NCBI GenBank assembly: GCA_043778315.1
Contig: JAYWGJ010000022.1
Span: 1 to 10,585 of the forward strand
Reading direction: 5' to 3'
Length of the DNA: 10,585 nt
DNA from: JBEEMU01 sp043778315
GTDB lineage: Bacteria; Bacteroidota; Bacteroidia; Chitinophagales; Saprospiraceae
The first letter of the stretch is position 1. The number at the start of each line of letters is the position of its first letter. The position numbers were made by a program, and so were the translations under genes. Positions 1 through 6,714 of this stretch are shown one piece after another. Under the pieces are notes generated by a model, which made no database searches, was not told the DNA's origin, and saw only the letters and a program-made list of their open reading frames with translations.

Positions 1-300
1 TATTTGCTAATCAAGGGCTTAGATGCCGAACAAATGCAATATACCTTAGATGGCAGAACGCAATTACTCAAAGGTTTTTCTATCAGCAATTTGCGTATGC
101 AAGAAAATTTATTGATTTTATATAACGATTATCAACTACTGGGTAAGTCAGCGCAAAATGTCGCGCATAAGCGTATGATTGTTGCAAAAAACCAAACAAA
201 TAATATAAAAGTTGATATTGATATGAACCGTATTCAGATAGATGAATCAATGAATATTGAGTTTGAAATACCTGTTGGTTACAAACGAACATCGCCATAA
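1..300 (+). CDS. DUF4292-like protein, 3' end only (partial)
   Basis: The reading frame is open from the first base of the window to TAA at 298-300, so only the last 99 codons of a longer gene are present. The visible part alternates hydrophobic and polar residues, as in the outer-leaflet beta-rich proteins of this type, and ends in a short IEFEIPVGYKR tail. I call it DUF4292-like mainly from context: in many Bacteroidota a DUF4292 lipoprotein gene directly precedes an EnvC/M23 gene, and the next gene, 31 bases downstream, is exactly that. The function of the family is not established; a role in the cell envelope is inferred. The signal peptide or lipobox, if any, lies outside the window, so the call rests on a C-terminal fragment plus synteny. 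Confidence 0.6.
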   Translation, partial: YLLIKGLDAEQMQYTLDGRTQLLKGFSISNLRMQENLLILYNDYQLLGKSAQNVAHKRMIVAKNQTNNIKVDIDMNRIQIDESMNIEFEIPVGYKRTSP

Positions 301-331
301 GTATTGTTTTATAAATTGAATTTAAAAAATA

Positions 332-1567
332 ATGTTTTTATTTATCCACAAAACTAAAAATATTTTTGCTGTTTTACTATTATTAACAATATATAATAAT
401 GTGTTATTAGCAAAATACGAAGACCCTCAAAATCCGCGCTCCAACGTACAACGTAGGGCGATGGAGGCGAACAGGCGCAAGCTGACCGACGAAATAAAAA
501 CAACAAATACGATACTAAACACGACTACTGCCGAGCGCAAAGCGACTTCGGTGCAGCTCGCTACGCTCCAAAAACAGCTCCGCAACCGCGAAAACCTAAT
601 CAATACCATCAAAACGGAATTGATAGATACCGATGCGCGTATGGCGCAAGCCGAAAGTCTGATTGTAGGTTTGGAAAGCGATATGGTGCGCCTCGGCGCA
701 GATTACGGCAAAATGATGCGCGCCGCCTACCGCTACAAACGCACGAATAGCTCCCTACTTTTTTTGTTCGCCGCACGCGGCTTCAACGACGCTTATCGCC
801 GTTGGCAATACATACATCGGTACAATGAGCAACGGTTGCGACAAGTAAAAGTTATCCGCAGCACTAAGCAATCACTCGAGGAGCAGAAGCAAGAAATGGT
901 CGCGTCGCGGCAAAAAAAGGAAGAACTTTTGGCAGCCGAAGAGCAAAATAAAGTCGCGTTGAAGTCGGAGGCAAAAGAAAAAGATGATATGGTGCGCCTA
1001 CTTTCGCGCAAAGAAACCGATTTGCGCGCCGAAATGAACAAAATGGAGGCAGCCAAAGAAAAGCTCAATGTGGCGATAGAAAACAGCATCAGAGCGAAAG
1101 TGAAAACCGAAAAAACAGTAAACAGAACCGATAGAGCGATAGTGATGCCCGCGCTGACCGCGTCCGAAAAAGTAATAGACGGCTCGTTTAGCAAGAATAA
1201 AGGACGGCTTTCCGCGCCTACCGAAGGTACGATTATAGACCATTTTGGGACACACCCGCACCCCGCGCTGCCTAATTTGAAAATCGCGAACAACGGCGTA
1301 ACGTATCGCGCACCCGTCGGCGCGGCGGTCAAAGCGGTATTTGAGGGCGTGGTGCATTCCGTCAATTTTGTGAGCGGCAACGAGTACTGCGTTTTGATAG
1401 AACACGGCGGCTACTATACCGTTTATGCACACGTAAATAAGGTGTCGGTGCGCAAAGGCGAAAAAGTAAGCACTCGGCAAGTGATAGGCAGCGTGACGAG
1501 CGGCGAAATGCACTTTGAGGTTTGGCGCGGTATGCTGAAGCTAAACCCCGAAATTTGGTTGCAGTAA
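332..1567 (+). CDS. EnvC-like murein hydrolase activator, coiled coil plus degenerate LytM (M23) domain
   Basis: A secreted protein of 411 residues. Residues 1-27 form a signal peptide (hydrophobic core around 11-26, likely cleaved after LLA). Residues about 38-270 are a long charged helical region rich in K, E, R and Q, typical of the EnvC coiled coil. Residues about 291-411 are a LytM/M23 fold (GxVxYRAPVGAAVKAVFEG, then VLIEHGGYYTVYAHV, then MHFEVWRG). The zinc site is degenerate: the HxGxD motif reads NNGVT (320-324), and the usual HxH reads E392-M-H394; only H367 and H394 remain. Such proteins (E. coli EnvC and NlpD) do not cut peptidoglycan but activate amidases at the septum, and that role is inferred here. 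The ATG at 332 follows an A-rich stretch and gives a complete signal peptide. It is probably co-transcribed with the DUF4292-like gene upstream. Confidence 0.88.
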   Translation: MFLFIHKTKNIFAVLLLLTIYNNVLLAKYEDPQNPRSNVQRRAMEANRRKLTDEIKTTNTILNTTTAERKATSVQLATLQKQLRNRENLINTIKTELIDTDARMAQAESLIVGLESDMVRLGADYGKMMRAAYRYKRTNSSLLFLFAARGFNDAYRRWQYIHRYNEQRLRQVKVIRSTKQSLEEQKQEMVASRQKKEELLAAEEQNKVALKSEAKEKDDMVRLLSRKETDLRAEMNKMEAAKEKLNVAIENSIRAKVKTEKTVNRTDRAIVMPALTASEKVIDGSFSKNKGRLSAPTEGTIIDHFGTHPHPALPNLKIANNGVTYRAPVGAAVKAVFEGVVHSVNFVSGNEYCVLIEHGGYYTVYAHVNKVSVRKGEKVSTRQVIGSVTSGEMHFEVWRGMLKLNPEIWLQ

Positions 1568-1605
1568 TTTTATTATAATTACAATATATTGATATACAAG
1601 TACTT

Positions 1606-2052
1606 ATGGCTATAAAAATACGTCCTGCCGTCCTTGCGGATATGTCTGCGGTGCATGATTTGGTAGTAGAATTGGCGGTGTACGAAAAAGCACCCGAAGC
1701 CGTCACCGCTACTTTATTGGACTATCAAAATGATTTTGAAAACGACGTATTTCAATGTATCGTTGCCGAAAACGAAGCGTTTGAGGTGGTCGGAATGGTT
1801 TTATTTTATAGGACGTACTCGACTTGGAAAGGCAAAATGATGTACTTAGAGGATTTTGTGGTGCGCGAATCGCAGCGCGGACAAGGCATCGGCGAACTGC
1901 TTTTTGGGTCGTTTACCGACGCGGCGCGTGCGCAAGGTGCGCGACTGCTCAAATGGCAGGTGTTGGATTGGAACACGCCCGCCCTTCGGTTTTATGAGCG
2001 CGTCGGCGCAACGATAGAAAAAGAATGGTGGAACGGCAAATTGTTTTTGTAA
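1606..2052 (+). CDS. GNAT family N-acetyltransferase, diamine acetyltransferase-like
   Basis: A complete GNAT-fold protein of 148 residues that transfers an acetyl group from acetyl-CoA to an amine. The acetyl-CoA pyrophosphate-binding loop is RGQGIG at residues 91-96, following beta strand 4 (YLEDFVV, 80-86). Near the C terminus WNTPALRFYERVGA (122-135) matches the WN-x-P-x-x-x-FY-x-x-x-GA signature of the spermidine/spermine (SSAT) subgroup, with Y130 at the position of the general-acid tyrosine. The length is normal for that subgroup. The substrate is inferred: polyamines or a related small amine are likely, but thialysine and other amines are used by close relatives. The gene lies 38 bases after the EnvC-like gene and may be read through from it; no promoter motif is obvious. 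The protein is cytoplasmic. Confidence 0.85.
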   Translation: MAIKIRPAVLADMSAVHDLVVELAVYEKAPEAVTATLLDYQNDFENDVFQCIVAENEAFEVVGMVLFYRTYSTWKGKMMYLEDFVVRESQRGQGIGELLFGSFTDAARAQGARLLKWQVLDWNTPALRFYERVGATIEKEWWNGKLFL

Positions 2053-2063
2053 AAAAAGCCACC

Positions 2064-2088
2064 AAAATTTTACACCAAATAAAATTTT
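2064..2088. repeat. Perfect 9-bp inverted repeat between the GNAT gene and hflX
   Basis: AAAATTTTA (2064-2072) and TAAAATTTT (2080-2088) are perfect reverse complements around a 7-base loop. It starts 12 bases after the GNAT stop codon and ends 25 bases before the hflX -7 motif. It could be a weak terminator for the upstream gene or a regulator site overlapping the hflX promoter. The stem is all A/T and no run of T follows, so a classical terminator is doubtful. Confidence 0.4.
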
Positions 2089-2113
2089 ATTACTTACTTC
2101 TACTCAAATTACT

Positions 2114-2121
2114 TACCTTTG
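2114..2121 (+). promoter_or_regulatory. Bacteroidota-type -7 promoter element for hflX
   Basis: TACCTTTG is a perfect match to the TAnnTTTG element read by the Bacteroidota primary sigma factor. No good -33 TTG lies at the usual distance. The motif ends only 4 bases before the hflX ATG at 2126, so the expected transcription start falls on or within a few bases of the start codon, which would give a leaderless or nearly leaderless mRNA. Confidence 0.6.
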
Positions 2122-2125
2122 TAGC

Positions 2126-3340
2126 ATGGCAAAAGAGTGGAATTTAGGCGAAAAGCAAAAGCTGCAAACATCAACCGAACCCGAGCGCGCACTGCTCGTC
2201 GGCTTGATTTTGCCGCATCAAAGCGAGCCGCAACTGCACGAATACTTAGATGAACTCGAGTTTTTGGCGCACACGGCAGGCGCGGTCACGGTCAAGCGGT
2301 TTTTTCAAAAACTGCCGCACGCTGACCGCCGCACCTTTGTAGGTTCAGGCAAACTGATAGAAATACAAACCTACATAGAAACGCACGACATCGATTTAGT
2401 GATTTTTGATGACGACCTGAGCGGAAAGCAGCAAAATATCATAGAGGAAGCCTTGAAACGCAAAATCCTCGACCGAAGTATGCTTATTCTCGACATTTTT
2501 GCGTCGCGGGCGCAAACCGCGCAAGCAAAAACGCAGGTCGAACTCGCGCAAGCGCAATATATGTTGCCGCGTCTGCGCGGAATGTGGACGCACTTGGAGC
2601 GACAACGCGGCGGTATAGGTATGCGCGGACCGGGCGAAAAGGAGATAGAAACCGACCGCCGTATCGTAAAAGAGCAAGTCCAAAAACTCAAAGAACAACT
2701 CGACAAAATAGACCGACAAAACGCTACGCAGCGCAAAAGCCGTGGCGAACAAGTGCGCGTCTCGCTCGTAGGCTACACGAACGTAGGCAAATCGACGCTG
2801 ATGAACGTGCTGAGTAAATCGGAGGTTTTCGCAGAAAACAAGCTTTTTGCCACCTTAGATACTACCGTGCGCAAGGTGACGCTCGAGCAAATGCCGTTTT
2901 TACTCTCCGACACCGTTGGTTTTATCCGAAAACTGCCGCATCACTTAGTCGAAAGTTTTAAATCGACGCTCGACGAGGTGCGCGAAAGCGACCTACTAAT
3001 GCACGTTGTAGATATTGCGCACCCGCTACATTTAGACCAAATCAAAACGGTGTCGCAAACGCTCAACGATATTGGCGCAGCTAATAAAAGAACGCTACTC
3101 GTTTTTAATAAAATGGACGCGTATCGCGACCGCTATTTTGACGATTTACTGACCGCAACCGAGCGCGTAGAAATAGAGGCGGAGGTGCGCGACTCGCTCG
3201 CAAAGCAGTTCAGCGAAACCGAAACGCTCTTCGTTTCCGCCTACACGGGCGAAGGCATCGACTACCTCAAAACGCGCCTCACCGAAGCCGTCCGCGACCT
3301 CTATGTAGAGCGTTATCCACACCAAACTAAATGGTGGTAA
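2126..3340 (+). CDS. hflX: GTPase HflX
   Basis: A complete HflX of 404 residues, a normal length. HflX is a translation-factor GTPase that binds the 50S subunit and splits or rescues stalled ribosomes, especially under heat stress. The N-terminal HflX domain (about 20-160) contains DRRTFVGSGK (67-76), and the glycine-rich linker GGIGMRGPGE is at 162-171. A coiled-coil stretch follows (178-200). The G domain starts near 210: G1 GYTNVGKST (216-224), the G2 region FATLDTT (241-247), G3 DTVGF (262-266), G4 NKMD (328-331) and G5 SAYTGEG (371-377). The ATG at 2126 is the only plausible start, since the next methionine is at residue 119 and the N-terminal RALLVGL strand is needed. It has its own promoter and stands apart from its neighbours; hfq, its partner in proteobacteria, is not adjacent. 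Confidence 0.97.
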   Translation: MAKEWNLGEKQKLQTSTEPERALLVGLILPHQSEPQLHEYLDELEFLAHTAGAVTVKRFFQKLPHADRRTFVGSGKLIEIQTYIETHDIDLVIFDDDLSGKQQNIIEEALKRKILDRSMLILDIFASRAQTAQAKTQVELAQAQYMLPRLRGMWTHLERQRGGIGMRGPGEKEIETDRRIVKEQVQKLKEQLDKIDRQNATQRKSRGEQVRVSLVGYTNVGKSTLMNVLSKSEVFAENKLFATLDTTVRKVTLEQMPFLLSDTVGFIRKLPHHLVESFKSTLDEVRESDLLMHVVDIAHPLHLDQIKTVSQTLNDIGAANKRTLLVFNKMDAYRDRYFDDLLTATERVEIEAEVRDSLAKQFSETETLFVSAYTGEGIDYLKTRLTEAVRDLYVERYPHQTKWW

Positions 3341-3352
3341 GGTTTATAAATT

Positions 3353-3365
3353 ACTGAAAATCAGT
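3353..3365 (+). terminator. Possible weak terminator after hflX
   Basis: ACTGA-AAA-TCAGT forms a 5-bp stem with a 3-base loop, 12 bases after the hflX stop, followed by TTATTATAATTATAA. The stem is short, so this is a weak candidate. Confidence 0.3.
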
Positions 3366-3404
3366 TTATTATAATTATAAAATTAATAAATAAAGCTAAT
3401 TAAT

Positions 3405-3863
3405 ATGTACGAAATAGTTACACATTTACATTCTATACTGCGTTGGGCAGTGGTATTAGTAGGCGCATTTGCGGTAGTCCGCTATGCGGCAGGTTACTTC
3501 GGCAAACGCCCGTTCGAGTCCTTAGACAATAAGCTCGGCGTAGCCTTTATGAGCCTCATGGACACTCAATTATTGATTGGTTTGGTACTGTATTTTTTCC
3601 TCAGCCCTAGCGTTCATGTAGCGATGTCAAATATGGCTGTGGCGATGAAAAACCCCGTTTTGCGCTTTTGGGCAGTCGAGCATCTTACGGGTATGCTCAT
3701 AGCGTGGGTGCTGGTGCATATCGGTCGCGCGGTATCGAAACGTGCCTTAACCGACAACGGCAAGTTCGCTAAGGGCTTGATTTGGTACGGTTTATCGTTT
3801 TTTATTATGATGGCGAGCATTCCTTGGCCCTTCCGCGCATTGATTGGTAGAGGTTGGTTTTAA
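3405..3863 (+). CDS. Four-helix membrane protein with conserved histidines (often labelled cytochrome b-like)
   Basis: A 152-residue inner-membrane protein with four predicted helices, at about 10-28, 48-66, 86-108 and 122-138. It resembles a small family widespread in Bacteroidota and often named 'cytochrome B', marked by an N-terminal HLHSILRW, a central DxQLLIGLVLYFF, then VLRFWAVEHLTGMLIAWVLVHIGR, and a C-terminal SIPWPF. Histidines H7/H9, H93 and H105 lie at membrane edges and could bind heme or metal; this is inferred and not shown. No classical cytochrome b motif (GxxxxG with paired axial histidines) can be verified. The gene stands alone between hflX (64 bases upstream) and a palindromic element downstream. 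The ATG at 3405 follows an A/T-rich stretch. The physiological role is unknown. Confidence 0.75.
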   Translation: MYEIVTHLHSILRWAVVLVGAFAVVRYAAGYFGKRPFESLDNKLGVAFMSLMDTQLLIGLVLYFFLSPSVHVAMSNMAVAMKNPVLRFWAVEHLTGMLIAWVLVHIGRAVSKRALTDNGKFAKGLIWYGLSFFIMMASIPWPFRALIGRGWF

Positions 3864-3953
3864 TTATTTTGTATCCCTCTAAGTACCTGAACTAATTAGT
3901 TTACATTATTTATCTACACTCAAAAATAGTTTAAAATCTACGCAAAGCGGACA

Positions 3954-4058
3954 GCGAATAAAAGTATTTTTAAGTTTCATTGGTTATTTATTTCAACTTT
4001 TATGCTTCGCAAAGTTGAAATAAATACCTGCATTCCACGAAAATACTTTTTATTAGCG
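3954..4058. repeat. 105-bp double-armed palindromic element
   Basis: Two nested inverted repeats form one long hairpin. The outer arms are 3954-3970 and 4040-4058 (AATAAAA-GTATTTT against AAAATACTTTTTATT, one bulge, flanked by GC pairs). The inner arms are 3982-4000 and 4011-4028 (GG-TATTTATTTCAACTTT type, 18 pairs with one bulge). The loop is 4001-4010, and 11-base unpaired stretches on each side separate outer and inner arms. Left and right arms are too similar for chance. It lies 91 bases after one stop codon and 78 bases before the next start. It could be a MITE-like or REP-like mobile repeat or a structured RNA; there is no run of T as in a terminator. Confidence 0.7.
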
Positions 4059-4135
4059 ACATAGATACTACACTACGTTTCAATTATTTTTTTTCGTTCC
4101 CGATAATCACTATTAATTTAAAACATACACTTATT

Positions 4136-5062
4136 ATGAACAAGCAAACCACCAAAAACCCGCTCCCGAGCTTCGAGGACGACTTCGTTCAAGACAGCGA
4201 ACGCCCGTATTCCGACGCGTCGGGGCGCAATGTACCAACGTCGCGCTGGAGTTTAGACCAATATTTATCCCTCCAGTTCATCATACCGACCGTCGCTTTA
4301 AGCGTTGGTTTGTTGTACTTTTTGTATTGGTTAGGCGTGTTTCAAGTGATTTCGTTGGTCGTAGAAGCGGCATTGCTTTTATTGATTGCTGTGATTATCG
4401 TAGCATATTTGGACAATAGTTTGACTGCCGAAAACGCCGACCTCATCACGCGCATCGACCTCAGCGATTGGCGCACCGTGCGTGCCGCCCTCAATCGGCA
4501 GCACAAGCACCGCAACAAAAACGACGATACCAAAAATTTCAACGTTACAGACGAGAGCGAGGAGGACGACGACGACGAAATTTTTGGGCGCGGCGGCTCG
4601 CCCTACTACGGGCAGCAACTCGAGGAAAATATGGAAGAGGTGCGCCTGCAAGTGTTGAGCGACGCGCTGCAAACGATGAAAATGGACATGGTGAACCACA
4701 TCGACAATCAACGGCGCAATTCCAACATACATATAGTAGTGGCGATTATCACTTCGCTAACAGGCATTTTTGTCTTGGTAGGTACGTCGCTCAATAGCCC
4801 CGACCATGTTCAGTTTTCGCTCTCGCAAGCGGTAATGGCGGTTATGATCGGTGTTTTTGCCGCTTTTTTTATGTTGCAATATAATGCTGCGCAAAATCGC
4901 GTAAAGTATTTTCAGAACGAATTGACTAACCTTAATGCGCGTATCGCAGCGTTTCAGTTGTCGTATGTATTGGAAGAAAAAGATGCAATCCGCGATATTA
5001 TCGCCGACCTCACACGCACAGAGCGCAATTTCAAAATAGGCAAAAACGACCAGTTGCCATAG
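4136..5062 (+). CDS. Four-helix membrane protein with acidic linker; C-terminal part resembles the TRADD-N-associated two-helix domain
   Basis: A 308-residue protein with a soluble N terminus (1-45), two helices (about 46-66 and 68-92), a charged linker with a run of acidic residues (139-148), an amphipathic helix (162-195), two more helices (197-219 and 229-247) and a C-terminal helical tail. The region 175-298 (a polar helix, two membrane helices, FFMLQYNAAQNRVKYF, then a helix with IAAFQLS and AIRDIIADL) resembles the two-helix membrane domain that accompanies TRADD-N domains in bacterial conflict proteins (Pfam CyanoTRADDas_TM). That match is by eye and tentative, and no TRADD-N or enzymatic domain is fused here. 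The ATG at 4136 follows AT-rich sequence without a Shine-Dalgarno. The permease gene follows after 15 bases, so the two are probably one operon. No function is assigned. Confidence 0.7.
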   Translation: MNKQTTKNPLPSFEDDFVQDSERPYSDASGRNVPTSRWSLDQYLSLQFIIPTVALSVGLLYFLYWLGVFQVISLVVEAALLLLIAVIIVAYLDNSLTAENADLITRIDLSDWRTVRAALNRQHKHRNKNDDTKNFNVTDESEEDDDDEIFGRGGSPYYGQQLEENMEEVRLQVLSDALQTMKMDMVNHIDNQRRNSNIHIVVAIITSLTGIFVLVGTSLNSPDHVQFSLSQAVMAVMIGVFAAFFMLQYNAAQNRVKYFQNELTNLNARIAAFQLSYVLEEKDAIRDIIADLTRTERNFKIGKNDQLP

Positions 5063-5077
5063 TTAGAAATATAAAAA

Positions 5078-6397
5078 TTGAACATTTCTACTACAACCCT
5101 CACCCCTTCTGCCCCGTCGCAGGAATCTCCACCAAGATTTTCGAGTCGTTTTTGGCGGCAGTTCAGGCTCAATCGCAAGGCGGTATGGGCGGTATATGTG
5201 GTGGCGGTATTGTTTGGCGTGGCGGTTTTTGCTGATTTTTTGGCGAGCGAAAAGCCGCTAATTTGTAGTTATAATAAGGAGTGGTCGTTGCCTGTGCTGC
5301 GCAGCTACGGCGTTGCGATAGGTATATGCAGTTGGTCGCCTGCGCTACAAAACGCGGATTGGCAAAAGCTAAATTACGACTTTGCGATTTTCGCACCTAT
5401 TCCTTACGGCAGCAAGCTTATCGCGCCGAACGACCGTATGCTGTCGCCGCTTGGCAGGCAAAACGCAGGCTGGCGCAGACGGCACTGGTTTGGGACAGAC
5501 GATCTCGGGCGCGACGTGCTTGCGGTAATGATACACGGGACGCGGCTCGCCTACGCGATTGGGATTTTCGCGATGAGTATCGCCGCATTTATAGGCGTAC
5601 TGCTCGGTTCCGTGGCGGGTTACTGGCACGACGACAAGTTGCGGCTGCCACGCGGAACGGTTTTTTTGTTGCCAATTTGGTTGTTTTTAGCCCTATTTTA
5701 TGGCTTTTATATGCGTGCTTTTGTATTAAGCGATGCTTTTTGTAGCAGCTTGGCGGCTTTTGCGGTTTCAGGTGTAGTGAGTTTGCTGATTTTGGTTGGT
5801 ATTCTGGTAATAGGCTTAGGGCTGACTAATTTTATTGTACCAAAGATAAAAATTCCTTTTTTAGGTCAATCCGTAGCTGTTCCGCTTGATTTGATTATCA
5901 ATAGAGGCATAGAAATAGTAGTCTCAATACCTACTTTATTTCTGATTTTGGCAGTTTTGGCAGTCGCGAAACCGTCTGTTTTTAATGTGATGCTGATTTT
6001 GGGTTTGACGGGCTGGACGGGTATTGCGCGGTTTGTGCGCGCCGAACTACTGCGCATCAGAAACCTCGCTTACATAGAGTCGGCGCGAAGCATGGGCTAC
6101 TCGTCGCTCCGCATTTTGCGAGTACACGCACTGCCGAACGCACTCACGCCCGTTTTTATCTCTATCGCTTTTGGCGTGGCTGGGGCGATAGTGGCAGAAA
6201 GTTTTTTGTCATTTTTGGGCATAGGCGTACCGCCCGAAGTGGTAACTTGGGGCAAGCTACTGGCACTCGCCCGCGAAACGCCGCAGGCGTGGTGGTTGGC
6301 GGTGTTTCCCGGAACGGCGATTTTTGTGACCGTAACGATGTTCAACCTTATCGGCGAAGGACTGACCGACGCGCTCAACCCGCAATTGGATAGATAG
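5078..6397 (+). CDS. ABC transporter permease, OppC/DppC family
   Basis: A 439-residue inner-membrane permease of the oligopeptide/dipeptide/nickel importer type. The N-terminal OppC segment is FWRQFRLNRKAVWAVYVVAV (25-44). HWFGTDDLGRDVL (136-148) is the family signature before the core helices, and the EAA-type loop that contacts the ATPase is at about 334-356 (ESARSMG, then H350, LPNAL). Residues about 182-268 are extra relative to E. coli DppC (about 300 residues) and hold two or three additional hydrophobic segments; a similar insertion is common in Bacteroidota homologs. The start must be TTG at 5078: the frame has a stop at 5072 and no ATG or GTG before the first helix. No ATPase, partner permease or binding protein is adjacent. 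It follows the four-helix gene by 15 bases. The substrate is probably peptides, by inference. Confidence 0.9.
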   Translation: MNISTTTLTPSAPSQESPPRFSSRFWRQFRLNRKAVWAVYVVAVLFGVAVFADFLASEKPLICSYNKEWSLPVLRSYGVAIGICSWSPALQNADWQKLNYDFAIFAPIPYGSKLIAPNDRMLSPLGRQNAGWRRRHWFGTDDLGRDVLAVMIHGTRLAYAIGIFAMSIAAFIGVLLGSVAGYWHDDKLRLPRGTVFLLPIWLFLALFYGFYMRAFVLSDAFCSSLAAFAVSGVVSLLILVGILVIGLGLTNFIVPKIKIPFLGQSVAVPLDLIINRGIEIVVSIPTLFLILAVLAVAKPSVFNVMLILGLTGWTGIARFVRAELLRIRNLAYIESARSMGYSSLRILRVHALPNALTPVFISIAFGVAGAIVAESFLSFLGIGVPPEVVTWGKLLALARETPQAWWLAVFPGTAIFVTVTMFNLIGEGLTDALNPQLDR

Positions 6398-6407
6398 CAA
6401 AAATCTC

Positions 6408-6599
6408 TTACTTCACTCCTTTGGGGAACAAACCAGACTTACCCGATTTCATAGGGAGTTTGCCGTCTTTACCTACTTTAACATGCTGGTTCATAGACGG
6501 ACAGCCCTCTTTCACCTTGCAGGCAGACATTACAAATATAACAATTATTACAACCAGAGCCAACGAAAATTGGAGTATTACGTCCTTAGATTTGTTCAT
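6408..6599 (-). CDS. Small lipoprotein of 63 residues
   Basis: A short gene that appears real: residues 8-26 are a strongly hydrophobic signal segment ending in the lipobox VMSAC, with C27 as the lipidated cysteine. The mature part is about 37 residues, with a CP pair (C33-P34) and a basic, glycine-rich tail ending LFPKGVK. Small Bacteroidota proteins with a CP motif and a C-terminal K-x-x-x-LFPKK tail exist and are uncharacterised; I place this protein with them by eye. It is convergent with the permease (10 bases between stops) and divergent from HU. The overlapping plus-strand frame (6421-6642) has no such features. Function unknown; location inferred to be anchored in the inner or outer membrane, facing the periplasm. 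Confidence 0.7.
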   Translation of the reverse strand: MNKSKDVILQFSLALVVIIVIFVMSACKVKEGCPSMNQHVKVGKDGKLPMKSGKSGLFPKGVK

Positions 6600-6620
6600 A
6601 CCGAGATTTATTTGGGGAGA

Positions 6621-6649
6621 TTTTCTATTATATTTAATATAATAGAAAA
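6621..6649. repeat. Perfect 13-bp inverted repeat in the lipoprotein-HU divergent spacer
   Basis: TTTTCTATTATAT (6621-6633) and ATATAATAGAAAA (6637-6649) are exact reverse complements around TTA. It lies 21 bases upstream of the lipoprotein start and about 58 bases upstream of the HU -7 motif. The dyad could be an operator for one or both divergent genes. A run of A, not T, follows it on the plus strand, so it is not a plus-strand terminator. Confidence 0.5.
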
Positions 6650-6706
6650 AAAAATTTGAAAATAATTGGAAATAAATATATTAGATATAAAAAAACTATG
6701 TACCTT

Positions 6707-6714
6707 TATTTTTG
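6707..6714 (+). promoter_or_regulatory. -7 promoter element for the HU gene, with long leader
   Basis: TATTTTTG matches TAnnTTTG exactly, and an overlapping TACCTTTA (6701-6708) is one base off. Transcription would start near 6720 and leave a leader of about 130 nt before the HU start at 6850. A perfect 14-bp palindrome AGTAAAATTTTACT (6728-6741) lies at the start of that leader. No clear -33 element is seen. Confidence 0.5.

Noticed and set aside
793..1380. 195-codon minus-strand open frame opposite the EnvC-like gene
   Set aside because: It is antisense to a gene with clear signal peptide, coiled coil and LytM domain; its translation is a serine/cysteine/arginine-rich shadow with no domain.
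332..1567. Active M23 endopeptidase
   Set aside because: Three of the expected zinc-site residues are replaced, so catalytic activity is not supported.
3405..3863. True cytochrome b subunit
   Set aside because: Only scattered membrane-edge histidines are seen; without the paired axial histidine motif the heme-binding label is not justified.
6421..6642. 73-codon plus-strand open frame overlapping the lipoprotein
   Set aside because: The minus-strand frame has a full lipobox and signal segment; the plus-strand frame has none and runs into the 13-bp dyad.
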